Positions 23,169-30,702 of a DNA stretch of 42,021 nucleotides are shown one piece after another. A program made the position numbers and the translations under genes. The notes below the pieces were generated by a model. The model made no database searches, was not told the origin of the DNA, and saw nothing but the letters and a program-made list of their open reading frames with translations. Position 1 is the first letter of the stretch. Each line of letters starts with the position of its first letter. This DNA comes from Minisyncoccota bacterium. Lineage in GTDB: Bacteria > Patescibacteriota > Minisyncoccia > Phycocordibacterales > UBA1006. Location: assembly GCA_021209525.1 (NCBI GenBank), contig JAJOIF010000003.1:1-42021 (forward strand), written 5' to 3'.

Positions 23169-23741
23169 TTAATTCAACTGATCAGAAGTATCAGTTAATG
23201 CTCGCTCTGGCTCTTCGGTGGTTTCAAAACTTTTGAGTATTTCTTGAGCAGCATTAAACTCTTTCACATATGCATCAGCTAATAATTGAGCAATCTGTTC
23301 TTGACTGGCAATTTCAGCGAGCTCGTACTTCTTTGAGGCGATCATGCTCTCAATATCAAGAGCTGGCTGTTTTTCTTGTGGTGAGGCAGGGTCTTCTTTT
23401 GGAGAAACTATATTTTTTAGTTTTTCAAAAAATGAAGGAGAGAGGCCGCTCGCTGCTTCAAATTCGTCATGGTCTATAGATGGCCGAGAAGATACATCTC
23501 GTTGTTTTTCAAGATGAGCTATTTCTTGCATGATTTGTATTTTTGCTTTGTTGAGCGCATAAGCGCGATCATAAGCTTCTTTGAATTCGGAGTGCGCAGA
23601 TTGTGCTCGTGTATAGTACTCTTGGCGCAAGGATTCGGCTTCTTCGCGTGCGTCGCGCTCTTCTTCGGCATAATAACTTTCTTTGTAAAAAGATTCCTTG
23701 ATTTCTGGTGAGTCAAAACCAGGAGACATGCTTTCTTTCAT
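23169..23741 (-). CDS. Coiled-coil hypothetical protein
   Basis: 190 aa from the ATG at 23741 (MKESMSPGFDSPEIK), 9 bases behind TATAAT. It is almost entirely charged helix: two long coiled-coil blocks (about 20-85 and 130-180) around a Pro/Ser-rich linker (DVSSRPSIDHDEFEAASGLS, then VSPKEDPASPQEKQ). No membrane segment. No family is recognised; it may be a scaffold or spacer protein. It is divergent from the kinase gene at 23812. Confidence 0.7.
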   Translation of the reverse strand: MKESMSPGFDSPEIKESFYKESYYAEEERDAREEAESLRQEYYTRAQSAHSEFKEAYDRAYALNKAKIQIMQEIAHLEKQRDVSSRPSIDHDEFEAASGLSPSFFEKLKNIVSPKEDPASPQEKQPALDIESMIASKKYELAEIASQEQIAQLLADAYVKEFNAAQEILKSFETTEEPERALTDTSDQLN

Positions 23742-23811
23742 ATATATGTAATTATACATGGAAAAGTTTTTCTGTACATATATTTAATAAATAGTATATA
23801 ATCAGGTGCAT

Positions 23812-24570
23812 ATGGAACACATACCCCAAAAACCACAAAAGACAGAACAGTCCACAACACAAGAATCTCATATCGGTATTAATCTTGAAATTACCAAGCG
23901 TTTTCTTGATATTGATAATGAGCAAGACCTCATTGATCGCGTAGAAGCATCAATTGAAGCATTCAAGAACGGTTCTCAAGATGTAAAATTGGGAAGTGGT
24001 TATAATGCAGAAGTTTTTTCTATTCAATCAGAAGACGGAAAATTCTCTGAATTATGTGTAAAGAAAATCAAAAAGAATCCAGAAGTTATTATTAATGATA
24101 TTGAAGAAGAGGCTGAATTTCAATCCAAGGTTGCTGCAGCAGGAGTGCGGACTCCTTTGTATGTTATGGCGGTGCGCGACAAACAGACACTTCAGCGATA
24201 CATTATCATGGAACACATCAAGGGGGTTTCTCTTGCAAAGGGAAATATACTCCCTGATACATTTGAGCACAAGAAATTCTTTACTGAATTACGAGGTATG
24301 GTAAAGCGTATGCATGAAGCAAAAATTCACCACCGGGATCTTCATGAGGGCAATATCATGGTTACTGAACAGGGCGACCCTGTCATTATTGATTTCGGCG
24401 CTGCAACATATGATTATGGTTTTGGTGGAGATGAAGACCTTATCTATAGAGCAGACGGGCGACGATTTAATCATGCAACAGGAATGTACATTTCTTTTTA
24501 TCAAGAAAAATTACCTCGCGATATGGGTAAGCTTGATTTTCTTGAAAAAGAAATGCGCCCAGAAATGTAA
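23812..24570 (+). CDS. Protein-kinase-fold enzyme (Bud32/RIO-like)
   Basis: 252 aa from the ATG at 23812; a GTG at 23806 is possible. Kinase features appear in order: Gly-rich loop LGSGYNAEVFSI (about 62-73), a VKK lysine, an acidic alpha-C region, hinge IIMEHIKGV, catalytic loop HHRDLHEGNIMV (about 173-184) and metal-binding DFG (IIDFGAA, about 193-199). The short C lobe without a normal activation segment resembles Bud32/RIO or lipopolysaccharide kinases. Substrate unknown. It precedes the pseudouridine synthase by 14 bases, so the two may share a transcript. Confidence 0.85.
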   Translation: MEHIPQKPQKTEQSTTQESHIGINLEITKRFLDIDNEQDLIDRVEASIEAFKNGSQDVKLGSGYNAEVFSIQSEDGKFSELCVKKIKKNPEVIINDIEEEAEFQSKVAAAGVRTPLYVMAVRDKQTLQRYIIMEHIKGVSLAKGNILPDTFEHKKFFTELRGMVKRMHEAKIHHRDLHEGNIMVTEQGDPVIIDFGAATYDYGFGGDEDLIYRADGRRFNHATGMYISFYQEKLPRDMGKLDFLEKEMRPEM

Positions 24571-24584
24571 TACTGCGAAAGCAT

Positions 24585-25340
24585 ATGGATATACACATTA
24601 TTTATCAAGATGCTGACATACTCTGCATCAACAAGCCCGCTGGTTTAGTGATGCATAGCGATGGCAAGACCGAAGAATACTCTGTTGCTGATTGGGTGAT
24701 GGAACACTTTCCAGAAATGCAGCATGTAGGCGAGCCGTGGGTGTCAGAACATCAAGGACAAGAACGCGTCATCTATCGTCCAGGGATTGTGCATCGCCTC
24801 GATCGAGAAACATCGGGAATTGTCATTCTCGCGAAACACCAAGACGCATTTATCTATCTCAAGGATCAATTTCAAAATCGCACACTTCAAAAAATCTATC
24901 ACAGTTGTGTGTATGGTATACCTACAGCGCGCGAAGGACTCATTAATGAACCGATAGGGAGGAGCGGCAAGGATTTTCGTATGTGGCAAGCGGGCAGAGG
25001 TGCGCGCGGGTCTCTTCGTTCAGCGGAGACAGAATATCGAGTTTTGGCAACATATCGTCTGAGTCCAGAGGCTGCGTATGCATATATAGAATGGCGTCCT
25101 CATACAGGGCGTACGCATCAAATCCGTGTCCACGCAAAATACATACATCATCCGCTGGTGGGGGATACGCTCTATGGGGGCAAGCGCACAACACAGCAAC
25201 CTTCTCTGGGATTTGAGAGACATGCGCTTCATGCGTATATGATACGTTTTATGACTCCTTCGGGGCAAGACATGACACTAAGCGCTCCTTTTCCAGAGGA
25301 TTTTCAAAGAGTTCGAGAAAAATTCTTGCTAAATAGTTAA
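24585..25340 (+). CDS. RluA-family 23S rRNA/tRNA pseudouridine synthase
   Basis: 251 aa. It opens IIYQDADILCINKPAGLVMH and has the catalytic motif GIVHRLDRETSGIVILAK with the nucleophilic Asp73, then RTLQKIYHSCVYG, then GRTHQIRVHAKYIHHPLVGD and LYGG. These are the RluA/RluD motifs. It lacks the N-terminal S4 domain, as do many RluA-type enzymes. It isomerises specific uridines in rRNA or tRNA. It lies directly behind the kinase gene and upstream of rplS. Confidence 0.94.
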   Translation: MDIHIIYQDADILCINKPAGLVMHSDGKTEEYSVADWVMEHFPEMQHVGEPWVSEHQGQERVIYRPGIVHRLDRETSGIVILAKHQDAFIYLKDQFQNRTLQKIYHSCVYGIPTAREGLINEPIGRSGKDFRMWQAGRGARGSLRSAETEYRVLATYRLSPEAAYAYIEWRPHTGRTHQIRVHAKYIHHPLVGDTLYGGKRTTQQPSLGFERHALHAYMIRFMTPSGQDMTLSAPFPEDFQRVREKFLLNS

Positions 25341-25414
25341 TATTGTGATACAGTACCGGTCGTTATACCTTATTTGATAAAAGGGTCACAAGCATTTATT
25401 TAATTATCATTATT

Positions 25415-25912
25415 ATGAATACAACATTACCATTTGCACCAAAACAAGTACTCAATCGCAAAGACCTCGATCTTCGTGCTGGGGACACTGTCAAGGTGTA
25501 CACAAAAATTGAAGAAAAAGGAAAAACACGCCTTCAAATGTTTCAAGGGCTCGTTCTTGCAGTAAAACACGGACATGAGCCAGGCGCCACATTCACTGTA
25601 CGCAAAATTTCAAATGGCGTAGGTGTTGAACGTATTTTCCCATTGTACTCACCAAATATCGACAAGATTGAAATCGTTCGCCGATCAAAAGTTCGCCGAT
25701 CAAAACTTTACTTCTTGCGTGACAAAGTTGCTCGCGAAATTCGCCGCAAAATGCGTAACTTCATTGACTTTGCAATGTCTACCAATGAACTTGCTCAAGA
25801 ACAAGACGAAGTGCTTGCAGAAATGCCTGACATTATCGAAGAAGCAACTCCTGAAACAACAGCTCCAGAAGCAGAAACTGCAGCAGCAGAATCTACTCCA
25901 GAACAAGCATAA
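25415..25912 (+). CDS. rplS: 50S ribosomal protein L19 with acidic C-terminal tail
   Basis: 165 aa. The L19 core covers about residues 15-115: [73 protein letters not shown] and [10 protein letters not shown] tail of about 45 residues, rich in Glu, Ala, Thr and Pro, follows. Typical bacterial L19 is about 115 aa, so the tail is extra. L19 sits at the 30S-50S interface. The gene has an A/T-rich 74-base upstream gap without a Shine-Dalgarno sequence and ends at a strong terminator. Confidence 0.96.
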   Translation: MNTTLPFAPKQVLNRKDLDLRAGDTVKVYTKIEEKGKTRLQMFQGLVLAVKHGHEPGATFTVRKISNGVGVERIFPLYSPNIDKIEIVRRSKVRRSKLYFLRDKVAREIRRKMRNFIDFAMSTNELAQEQDEVLAEMPDIIEEATPETTAPEAETAAAESTPEQA

Positions 25913-25917
25913 TATAC

Positions 25918-25942
25918 AAAACGCCCCATCTTGGGCGTTTTT
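25918..25942 (+). terminator. rplS terminator
   Basis: AAAACGCCC-n6-GGGCGTTTTT follows the stop by 5 bases. Confidence 0.9.
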
Positions 25943-25992
25943 GTGTTGCTAAAATATAAAAAATCCTTATACTAATACACACAGTTACATTT

Positions 25993-26076
25993 GCGCGAGT
26001 GCTGGAACTGGTAGACAGGCATGGTTGAGGGCCATGTGGGAGTTATCCCGTGGAGGTTCAAGTCCTCTCTCGCGCA
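25993..26076 (+). tRNA. tRNA-Leu (anticodon GAG)
   Basis: 84 bases. Acceptor GCGCGAG/CTCGCGC, anticodon loop TTGAGGG (GAG), long variable arm as expected for Leu, T-arm GGAGG-TTCAAGT-CCTCT, discriminator A. CA but no full CCA follows. The last bases are duplicated at 26273-26299. Confidence 0.95.
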
Positions 26077-26089
26077 CATAAAACATTAT

Positions 26090-26123
26090 CTCTCAAAGCG
26101 GATGCTTTGAGAGGTTTTGTTTT
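26090..26123 (+). terminator. tRNA-Leu terminator
   Basis: CTCTCAAAGC-ggat-GCTTTGAGAG followed by GTTTTGTTTT. Confidence 0.9.
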
Positions 26124-26124
26124 A

Positions 26125-26299
26125 GTGCGAGGGGAGTGACTTGAACCAAGGACCCGCGAAGCCCGCAGACTCTGAAGCGTATGCGCAAGAGTCGAGGAAG
26201 GGTCCGTGTGGAGGTCAAGGGAGTGAGATTATTTTGAGATCGATGAGCGAAAAAATAATCCACGAGAGTGACCAAGTCCTCTCTCGCGCACATAAAACA
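26125..26299 (+). repeat. tRNA-tail-bounded repeat element behind tRNA-Leu
   Basis: The left end, GTGCGAGGGGAGTGACTTGA then ACC (26125-26147), is an imperfect reverse complement of the tRNA-Leu tail. The right end at 26273-26299 is an exact 27-base direct copy of the tail plus its downstream ACATAAAACA (26059-26085). The body carries a GACTCT/AGAGTC hairpin and a 34-base module GATTATTTT..AAAAAATAATC (26227-26260) that recurs in the tRNA-His element. No open frame in it is convincing. Confidence 0.8.
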
Positions 26300-26321
26300 C
26301 AAGTCTCGCTCAGCGAGATGT

Positions 26322-26353
26322 ATCCTTAAAGCGACTAGCTTTAAGGATTTTTG
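26322..26353 (+). terminator. Second terminator behind the Leu element
   Basis: ATCCTTAAAGC-gacta-GCTTTAAGGAT followed by TTTT. It stands after the duplicated tRNA tail just as the first one stands after the tRNA itself. Confidence 0.8.
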
Positions 26354-26406
26354 TTGCCCAGTCTTTTCATTCCCCTTCCTTAATTTTTATGCTATACTAT
26401 ATCCAT

Positions 26407-26991
26407 ATGATAGACTTTCTTATTCAATCAAAAGCAGTCATTATTATTTTACACGCTCTCGCTGCAGGTATTGCTATTGGTGCAACAGTTGCAACCGACA
26501 CATTATTCTTTTCATTTCTCAAGGATTTTCATATTAGCAAAAAAGAACGCCAAGTTTTTGAAACACTTTCAAAAATTCTATGGTGGTCTCTCTTTGCGCT
26601 CATTGTGACAGGGGTACTCATTTTCTTTACTGACACAGCGCGTTATATGGCGAGTACTAAATTTCTTACTAAAATGATTTTGGTGGGTATTGTGACGCTT
26701 AATGGTCTCTTGCTCAACTGGTTCATTACGCCGCATATGAATGATCTCACTTTTGATACAGAGCGTGACAAAGAAAAAAACCTCACCTTTGTGCGCCGTA
26801 TTTCATTTGCATCGGGAGGCCTCTCTATTACTACATGGCTTGTGATTTTTATTCTCGGATCAGTGCCGCGTATTCCTCTTTCTGTAGGGCAGGCGATGCT
26901 TGCATATTTTGGCATTATTTTAATGGTTATTGCAGGTACGCAATTCTTTGATTATCGTGTACGCAAGGCACATCAAGAGATTGCTGAGTAG
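26407..26991 (+). CDS. Multi-pass membrane protein, unknown
   Basis: 194 aa from the ATG at 26407 (MIDFLIQSKAVIIILHALAA), 8 bases after TATACT (26393-26398). Five membrane helices are separated by short loops; a charged loop (FDTERDKEKNLTFVRR) lies after helix 3. A His near the end of helix 1 (ILHALAAG) and the general layout recall CopD/DUF2269-like heme or copper membrane proteins, but the match is weak. Monocistronic; the next gene is tRNA-His. Confidence 0.7.
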   Translation: MIDFLIQSKAVIIILHALAAGIAIGATVATDTLFFSFLKDFHISKKERQVFETLSKILWWSLFALIVTGVLIFFTDTARYMASTKFLTKMILVGIVTLNGLLLNWFITPHMNDLTFDTERDKEKNLTFVRRISFASGGLSITTWLVIFILGSVPRIPLSVGQAMLAYFGIILMVIAGTQFFDYRVRKAHQEIAE

Positions 26992-27052
26992 TAGACTTTT
27001 TATAAAAGATAAGGTAATCTATATGAACTCTTGTCTGCGAGGGCAAGATTAT

Positions 27053-27125
27053 GGTGGCTATCGTATAACGGTTATTACTCCGGTTTGTGGTACCGGTTAT
27101 CTGGGTTCGATTCCCAGTAGTCACC
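27053..27125 (+). tRNA. tRNA-His (anticodon GUG)
   Basis: It starts with the extra G(-1), then GTGGCTA pairing with TAGTCAC (one G-T pair). Position 73 is C, as required for HisRS recognition. Anticodon loop TTGTGGT (GTG), T-arm CTGGG-TTCGATT-CCCAG. CCA is not fully encoded. Confidence 0.95.
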
Positions 27126-27135
27126 CAAAAACATT

Positions 27136-27170
27136 AATCCTCAAAGCAGCGCTTTGAGGATTTTTGTTTT
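27136..27170 (+). terminator. tRNA-His terminator
   Basis: AATCCTCAAAGC-agc-GCTTTGAGGATT followed by TTTGTTTTT. Confidence 0.9.
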
Positions 27171-27171
27171 T

Positions 27172-27325
27172 GAGGTGACGAAGGAATCGAAAAAAGGGAG
27201 GCGCGAAGCCTTTTTATTCGCATCTGCGAATAAAAAGAGCCGACCGGCGGGGCCGAGCGAATGAGATTATTTTGAGCTCATTGAGCGAAAAAATAATCCA
27301 TGAGGGCGGCCGATTCCCATTGCTA
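27172..27325 (+). repeat. tRNA-tail-bounded repeat element behind tRNA-His
   Basis: The left end, GAGGTGACGAAGGAATCGAA (27172-27191), is the reverse complement of the tRNA-His tail with GAA replacing the T-stem/acceptor junction, as in the Lys and Arg elements. The body has a perfect 12-bp hairpin (CTTTTTATTCGC/GCGAATAAAAAG, 27210-27237), CGGCGGGGCCGAGCGAA shared with the Lys element, and the GATTATTTT..AAAAAATAATC module (27265-27298) shared with the Leu element. The right end CGATTCCCA (27311-27319) is a short direct copy of the tail. 27326-27461 holds no gene. Confidence 0.75.
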
Positions 27326-27461
27326 ATTATTTTAGGGTGAGTGTTGTAAAGGTATTAAAACATTACGAACGATTGTAAGAATACACATGCCATGCTCGTC
27401 AGGTAATCTTTTTTGTCACGTCTTGGTACTCACCTCATTCATTTTCCTGTACAATACATAC

Positions 27462-27782
27462 ATGCTTGATTTCCCAACCATCCTCCATTACACGATGCAC
27501 TTTATTGCACCAGCAGGACTCGCGCTCCTCTTCTTTGGGTCTCGCTGGAAAGCAGCATATGGTGTTATGCTTGCAACCATGTTCGTTGATCTTGATCATT
27601 TTTTAGCGACGCCTATTTTTGACCCTGTGCGATGCAGTATTGGATTTCATCCGCTTCATACACAAGGTGTTATTGCGCTCTATGTACTCATGATGTTTTC
27701 TCCTAATTTTTATATACGCGCCGCAGGTTTTGGTTTGGTCTTTCATATGATTACAGATTATGTGAATTGCTTGTTAGTGTAG
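27462..27782 (+). CDS. DUF6122-like small membrane protein
   Basis: 106 aa from the ATG at 27462 (MLDFPTILHYTMHFIAPAGL), 6 bases after TACAAT (27450-27455). Three membrane helices with the conserved polar motifs FVDLDHFLATPIFDPVRCSI, GFHPLHT and FHMITDYVNC. His and Asp in these places resemble the YdjM-type membrane metal-dependent hydrolases. The family is of unknown function. Monocistronic. Confidence 0.8.
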   Translation: MLDFPTILHYTMHFIAPAGLALLFFGSRWKAAYGVMLATMFVDLDHFLATPIFDPVRCSIGFHPLHTQGVIALYVLMMFSPNFYIRAAGFGLVFHMITDYVNCLLV

Positions 27783-27824
27783 TAAAAAATATGATACACT
27801 ACACACAATAAAAACTTTAAAAAC

Positions 27825-28421
27825 ATGAATACACAATCCAAGAATCAACAAAGGAGAGTATTTCTTGACCCTCCTTATGTGCCGCAGCGTCATTTGCAAA
27901 ATGTTTGCGGACATAATATCCTCAGAAAACCCATCAAGATTATCATCCCTTTTGATTACCATCATGCGACATACCTCGAAAATTTTTTAGAGAGCATGGA
28001 TCATTGTGATGACATAGCTCACTGCAGTGATTTATTTGCCCGCAAAAAAATGAGTCATTTTAATAATACTCATCAAATATCTCCTGGTCAGGCGTATGCT
28101 CTGGAACTCATTCCCGTATTAAAGACCGTATACATTAAAGATATTATGCGCATGTTCGCACGAAAGCGCGACATATTTCTAGCGGGGTACCATGCATTAG
28201 TGCTTGCATATCAGCTCGCACCAGAAGTCTTCATGGCGGGCAAGAACATACACACTATAAGCCTTGCTACATGTATACCTTGTGATAGTTTTGGAAATAG
28301 GAGATCCGCATATGTAATCAAAGATCCTGTAGAGAAAACCTTTAATTTCAAGACGATTCCTATCAAAAAATCAATGTATAAAGGAGAATATATCTTGATG
28401 TTTCGTTTGATTGCTGAGTAA
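27825..28421 (+). CDS. Hypothetical protein, 198 aa
   Basis: No family is recognised. It is soluble and basic, with several His and Cys (NVCGHNIL, HCDDIAHCSDLF, LATCIPCDSFG) that could bind metal but are not in a classic spacing. The pattern of IIIPFDYHHATYLENF and KTFNFKTIPIKKSMYKGEYIL suggests an alpha/beta fold. The ATG at 27825 follows an A-rich stretch without a Shine-Dalgarno sequence. It lies just upstream of a very small basic protein gene. Confidence 0.6.
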   Translation: MNTQSKNQQRRVFLDPPYVPQRHLQNVCGHNILRKPIKIIIPFDYHHATYLENFLESMDHCDDIAHCSDLFARKKMSHFNNTHQISPGQAYALELIPVLKTVYIKDIMRMFARKRDIFLAGYHALVLAYQLAPEVFMAGKNIHTISLATCIPCDSFGNRRSAYVIKDPVEKTFNFKTIPIKKSMYKGEYILMFRLIAE

Positions 28422-28478
28422 GTAAGACTTCTCCTTAGATATTGCCTTTTTATAAAAAATATGTACACTAGAGGTCAT

Positions 28479-28592
28479 ATGGCAAAACGAATCACAGGAG
28501 TAGGCAAGAATAAAAAATCTCGCTCACAAAAAACAACAAAACGCCTTGCTGCAAAATACGAAATGCTTGCAAGTCGCTCATCAAAGAAGTAA
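28479..28592 (+). CDS. Very small basic protein, 37 aa
   Basis: ATG at 28479 to TAA at 28592. It reads MAKRITGVGKNKKSRSQKTT, then KRLAAKYEMLASRSSKK, with about a third of the residues Lys or Arg. A TACACT box ends 9 bases upstream, GAGG lies 4 bases before the ATG, and a strong terminator begins at the stop, so it looks like a real monocistronic gene. Its size and charge recall short ribosome-associated proteins or a nucleic-acid-binding peptide; I do not recognise it. Confidence 0.6.
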   Translation: MAKRITGVGKNKKSRSQKTTKRLAAKYEMLASRSSKK

Positions 28593-28593
28593 A

Positions 28594-28621
28594 AAAATCC
28601 CCGTTCATTCGGGGATTTTTT
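28594..28621. terminator. Terminator
   Basis: AAAATCCCC-n8-GGGGATTTT with T6 on the plus strand and A-rich on the other side. It serves the 37-aa gene and probably the convergent gene ending at 28655. Confidence 0.9.
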
Positions 28622-28654
28622 ATAAAGAGCATCTCCTTCTTTGATTGTGTGTAA

Positions 28655-29107
28655 TTACTCAAAAGACCGCACATCTGCAATGCATTGCGCGATGCTTCCT
28701 TCGGGTATCCAGCCACATACTCCTTGCGCATTAATACCGCAAGTGACACCATCTTGTTTATAGCAGGCATATTCCTCGCGCCATTCACAAGTAGTTGCAT
28801 AACTTGGTTCGTCCACAGACTCGCATATGTGACCACTGCATCCGCTGATTCTGCATTGAGGATTAGCGATTCTTTCTGATAGGTTGCGCGGAGGATTGTC
28901 GTTGCGCGGCGTGGGATTTGGAGTGGTGCGTGTTGGCGGTGTGCCTTGTACTGATTCATCAGCGATTTCTTTTGTGACATCCTCGGTGGTGTCTTGTAGA
29001 GAATCTTGTATGGTGCGATTTTTTGATTCAAAAACTTCCGCAATAATAAATGCTCCAGCAAGGAGAATAACGATTGCAAATAAAATAATATCAATATGTT
29101 TTTTCAT
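28655..29107 (-). CDS. Membrane-anchored eight-cysteine-cluster protein
   Basis: 150 aa from the ATG at 29107 (MKKHIDIILFAIV), 8 bases behind TATACT; the longer frame would span its promoter. One N-terminal membrane helix (HIDIILFAIVILLAGAFIIA) and a Pro/Thr/Asn-rich linker (about 45-85) lead to a compact C-terminal domain of about 60 residues with eight Cys: CRISGC, HIC, TCEWREEYAC, VTCG, VCGW, QCI. The spacing fits the eight-cysteine-cluster extracellular domain seen in myxobacteria and others, probably disulfide-bonded outside the cell. Role unknown. Confidence 0.8.
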   Translation of the reverse strand: MKKHIDIILFAIVILLAGAFIIAEVFESKNRTIQDSLQDTTEDVTKEIADESVQGTPPTRTTPNPTPRNDNPPRNLSERIANPQCRISGCSGHICESVDEPSYATTCEWREEYACYKQDGVTCGINAQGVCGWIPEGSIAQCIADVRSFE

Positions 29108-29197
29108 ATAGTATGAGTATATAATAAAGCGCACTCTACGCAAGGCGTAACAGAAAGAGTATACTTACCCTTATTCATAATAATACATATATGTCAC

Positions 29198-29647
29198 TTG
29201 CAACACTTGCAACATTTGATACACAGAGTATTCGTTTTTTTTAAAAAGATTTCAGAACCTACAATGAGAATATCTCTCTTTGTCGTATTCTTTTGGTTCG
29301 GTATATTAAAAGTTATCGGGGTAAGTCCTGCGAACACGCTTGTAGAGAAACTTTTTGAGCAAACCATTCCTTTTATCTCATTTGGAACATTCTTTATAAT
29401 GTTTGGTATTTTTGAATGTGTGATTGGAATACTTTTTCTCGTGCGGGGTCTTGAGCGCGTGGTGATACCGCTCTTGTTGGTGCATATGGTTACTACCTTT
29501 GGTCCATTGGTGTGGCTTCCTACAGAATCATGGCAAGGATTTCTCGTACCAACTCTTGCTGGGCAGTATATTATCAAAAACCTCGTTATTATCGCTGTGG
29601 CATTTGGTATTGCGGCGCACCTACATCCACTCCGCAATAATTCATAA
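29198..29647 (+). CDS. DoxX/YkgB-like membrane protein; start region disturbed by a T8 tract
   Basis: Four membrane helices: ISLFVVFFWFGILKVIGVSP, FISFGTFFIMFGIFECVIGILF, VVIPLLLVHMVTTFGPLVWLP and IIKNLVIIAVAFGIAAHLHP. The arrangement is like DoxX or DUF417 (YkgB) proteins. The open frame begins only with TTG at 29198 or ATG at 29264. An ATG at 29190 in another frame (MSLATLATFDTQSIRFF) runs into TAA at a TTTTTTTT tract. Losing one T would fuse it in frame with KKISEPTMRISLF and give a natural start, so the tract is either a sequencing slip or an on/off switch. Confidence 0.65.
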   Translation: MQHLQHLIHRVFVFFKKISEPTMRISLFVVFFWFGILKVIGVSPANTLVEKLFEQTIPFISFGTFFIMFGIFECVIGILFLVRGLERVVIPLLLVHMVTTFGPLVWLPTESWQGFLVPTLAGQYIIKNLVIIAVAFGIAAHLHPLRNNS

Positions 29648-29685
29648 TACTTGCCACTTAGAAAAAATAGGCATACACTATATCT

Positions 29686-30363
29686 ATGCATATCGACAAA
29701 AAAGTTATCCTTGGATCTTCATTAATCATTTCAGCACTCATTATTGGTATTATTTTCCTCGCATCTGCTCGTGGTTTTTCAGGGCAGGGTAAGTATGTTG
29801 AGGTGAAAGGTCTCTCTGAGCGTATTGTCAAAGCAGATCGCGCCCTCTGGTATATTTCATTTGAAGCAAAATCAAATGACAGCACTGATCTCTATCGTCA
29901 GATTGAATCAGGTATTAACACCATTACACAATTTATGAATAATGCCGGTTTTGTTGGTTCTGAAATCAGCGTGGCGCCCATTCAAACATACCAAGACTCA
30001 TATCAAGGATCACTGTATCGCTACAATGCACGTGTTGCTTTGACTGTGTATACTGAAAAAGTAGATGAAGTGCGCGTCGTGTCGCAAAACACACTCGAAC
30101 TCCTTGAAAAGGGAATTATTATTGGTGACAGTTATGTGAATTTTGAATTTTCTGACTTAAACAGTATTAAACCAGAAATGCTTGCTGAAGCAATTGCTCA
30201 AGCACGCCTCGCCGCCGAAGAATTTGCAAAAGATTCTGATGCGCGCATTGGAGCGCTCGCTCGCGCACAACAAGGTGTCTTTGATATTTCTGACAAAGAC
30301 CCAGGATCTCCCGAATACAAAAAAGTGCGCGTTGTTTCAACGCTCCGCTATTTAATAGACTAA
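29686..30363 (+). CDS. SIMPL (DUF541) domain protein
   Basis: 225 aa. An N-terminal membrane helix (LGSSLIISALIIGIIFLASA) is followed by a SIMPL domain: YVEVKGLSERIVKADRALWY, a central part (YRQIESGINTITQFMNNAGF, ISVAPIQTYQDS, YNARVALTVYTEKVDEVR), then AEAIAQARLAAEEFAKDSDA and KVRVVSTLRYLI. SIMPL proteins form oligomeric rings and occur in periplasmic or surface settings; the anchored form should face outside. A TACACT box ends 6 bases before the ATG. The gene for a small acidic anchored protein follows 16 bases later. Confidence 0.88.
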   Translation: MHIDKKVILGSSLIISALIIGIIFLASARGFSGQGKYVEVKGLSERIVKADRALWYISFEAKSNDSTDLYRQIESGINTITQFMNNAGFVGSEISVAPIQTYQDSYQGSLYRYNARVALTVYTEKVDEVRVVSQNTLELLEKGIIIGDSYVNFEFSDLNSIKPEMLAEAIAQARLAAEEFAKDSDARIGALARAQQGVFDISDKDPGSPEYKKVRVVSTLRYLID

Positions 30364-30379
30364 GCTCGTTCTCGTATAT

Positions 30380-30658
30380 ATGAAAAAGACTTTTGTTGGA
30401 CTTTGTATATTCATTATTTTTTTGATAGCCGTGCTCGTGATATCTCGCCCGCGTCCTTATAATGAGACTCCTTCACACACTATTCCCGAACAGGGGACTG
30501 ATGCTCCGTATACTCTGGCACCAGGCACAGAGGGTGCAGATGAGGCGTCTTCGTCAGATGAATCTGTTATTGAATCATCAGACCTGAGTGAAGAGGGCGG
30601 TGGTCAGGATGGCGAAACTTCTCCTTCTTCAGATATTGAAATGCCGACAGACGCTTAA
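30380..30658 (+). CDS. Membrane-anchored acidic low-complexity protein
   Basis: 92 aa. An N-terminal helix (FVGLCIFIIFLIAVLVIS) is followed by about 65 residues rich in Glu, Asp, Ser, Pro and Gly with no predicted fold, probably a disordered surface segment. No Cys in that tail. It follows the SIMPL gene by 16 bases and ends at a strong terminator, so the two probably form an operon. No family. Confidence 0.65.
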   Translation: MKKTFVGLCIFIIFLIAVLVISRPRPYNETPSHTIPEQGTDAPYTLAPGTEGADEASSSDESVIESSDLSEEGGGQDGETSPSSDIEMPTDA

Positions 30659-30660
30659 CA

Positions 30661-30693
30661 AAAAACCTCTTGGAATCATCCAAGAGGTTTTTT
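30661..30693 (+). terminator. Terminator of the SIMPL operon
   Basis: AAAAACCTCTTGG-aatcat-CCAAGAGGTTTTT with more T following. Confidence 0.92.
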
Positions 30694-30702
30694 TATGCTC
30701 AA

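Noticed and set aside
26125-26160. A second tRNA gene just after tRNA-Leu
   Set aside because: Only the T-arm/acceptor part is present, in reverse complement; no D-arm or anticodon arm.
25993-26299. Prophage or integrative element with attL/attR at tRNA-Leu
   Set aside because: The duplicated tail bounds only 175 bp with no integrase or phage gene; kept as a small repeat element instead.
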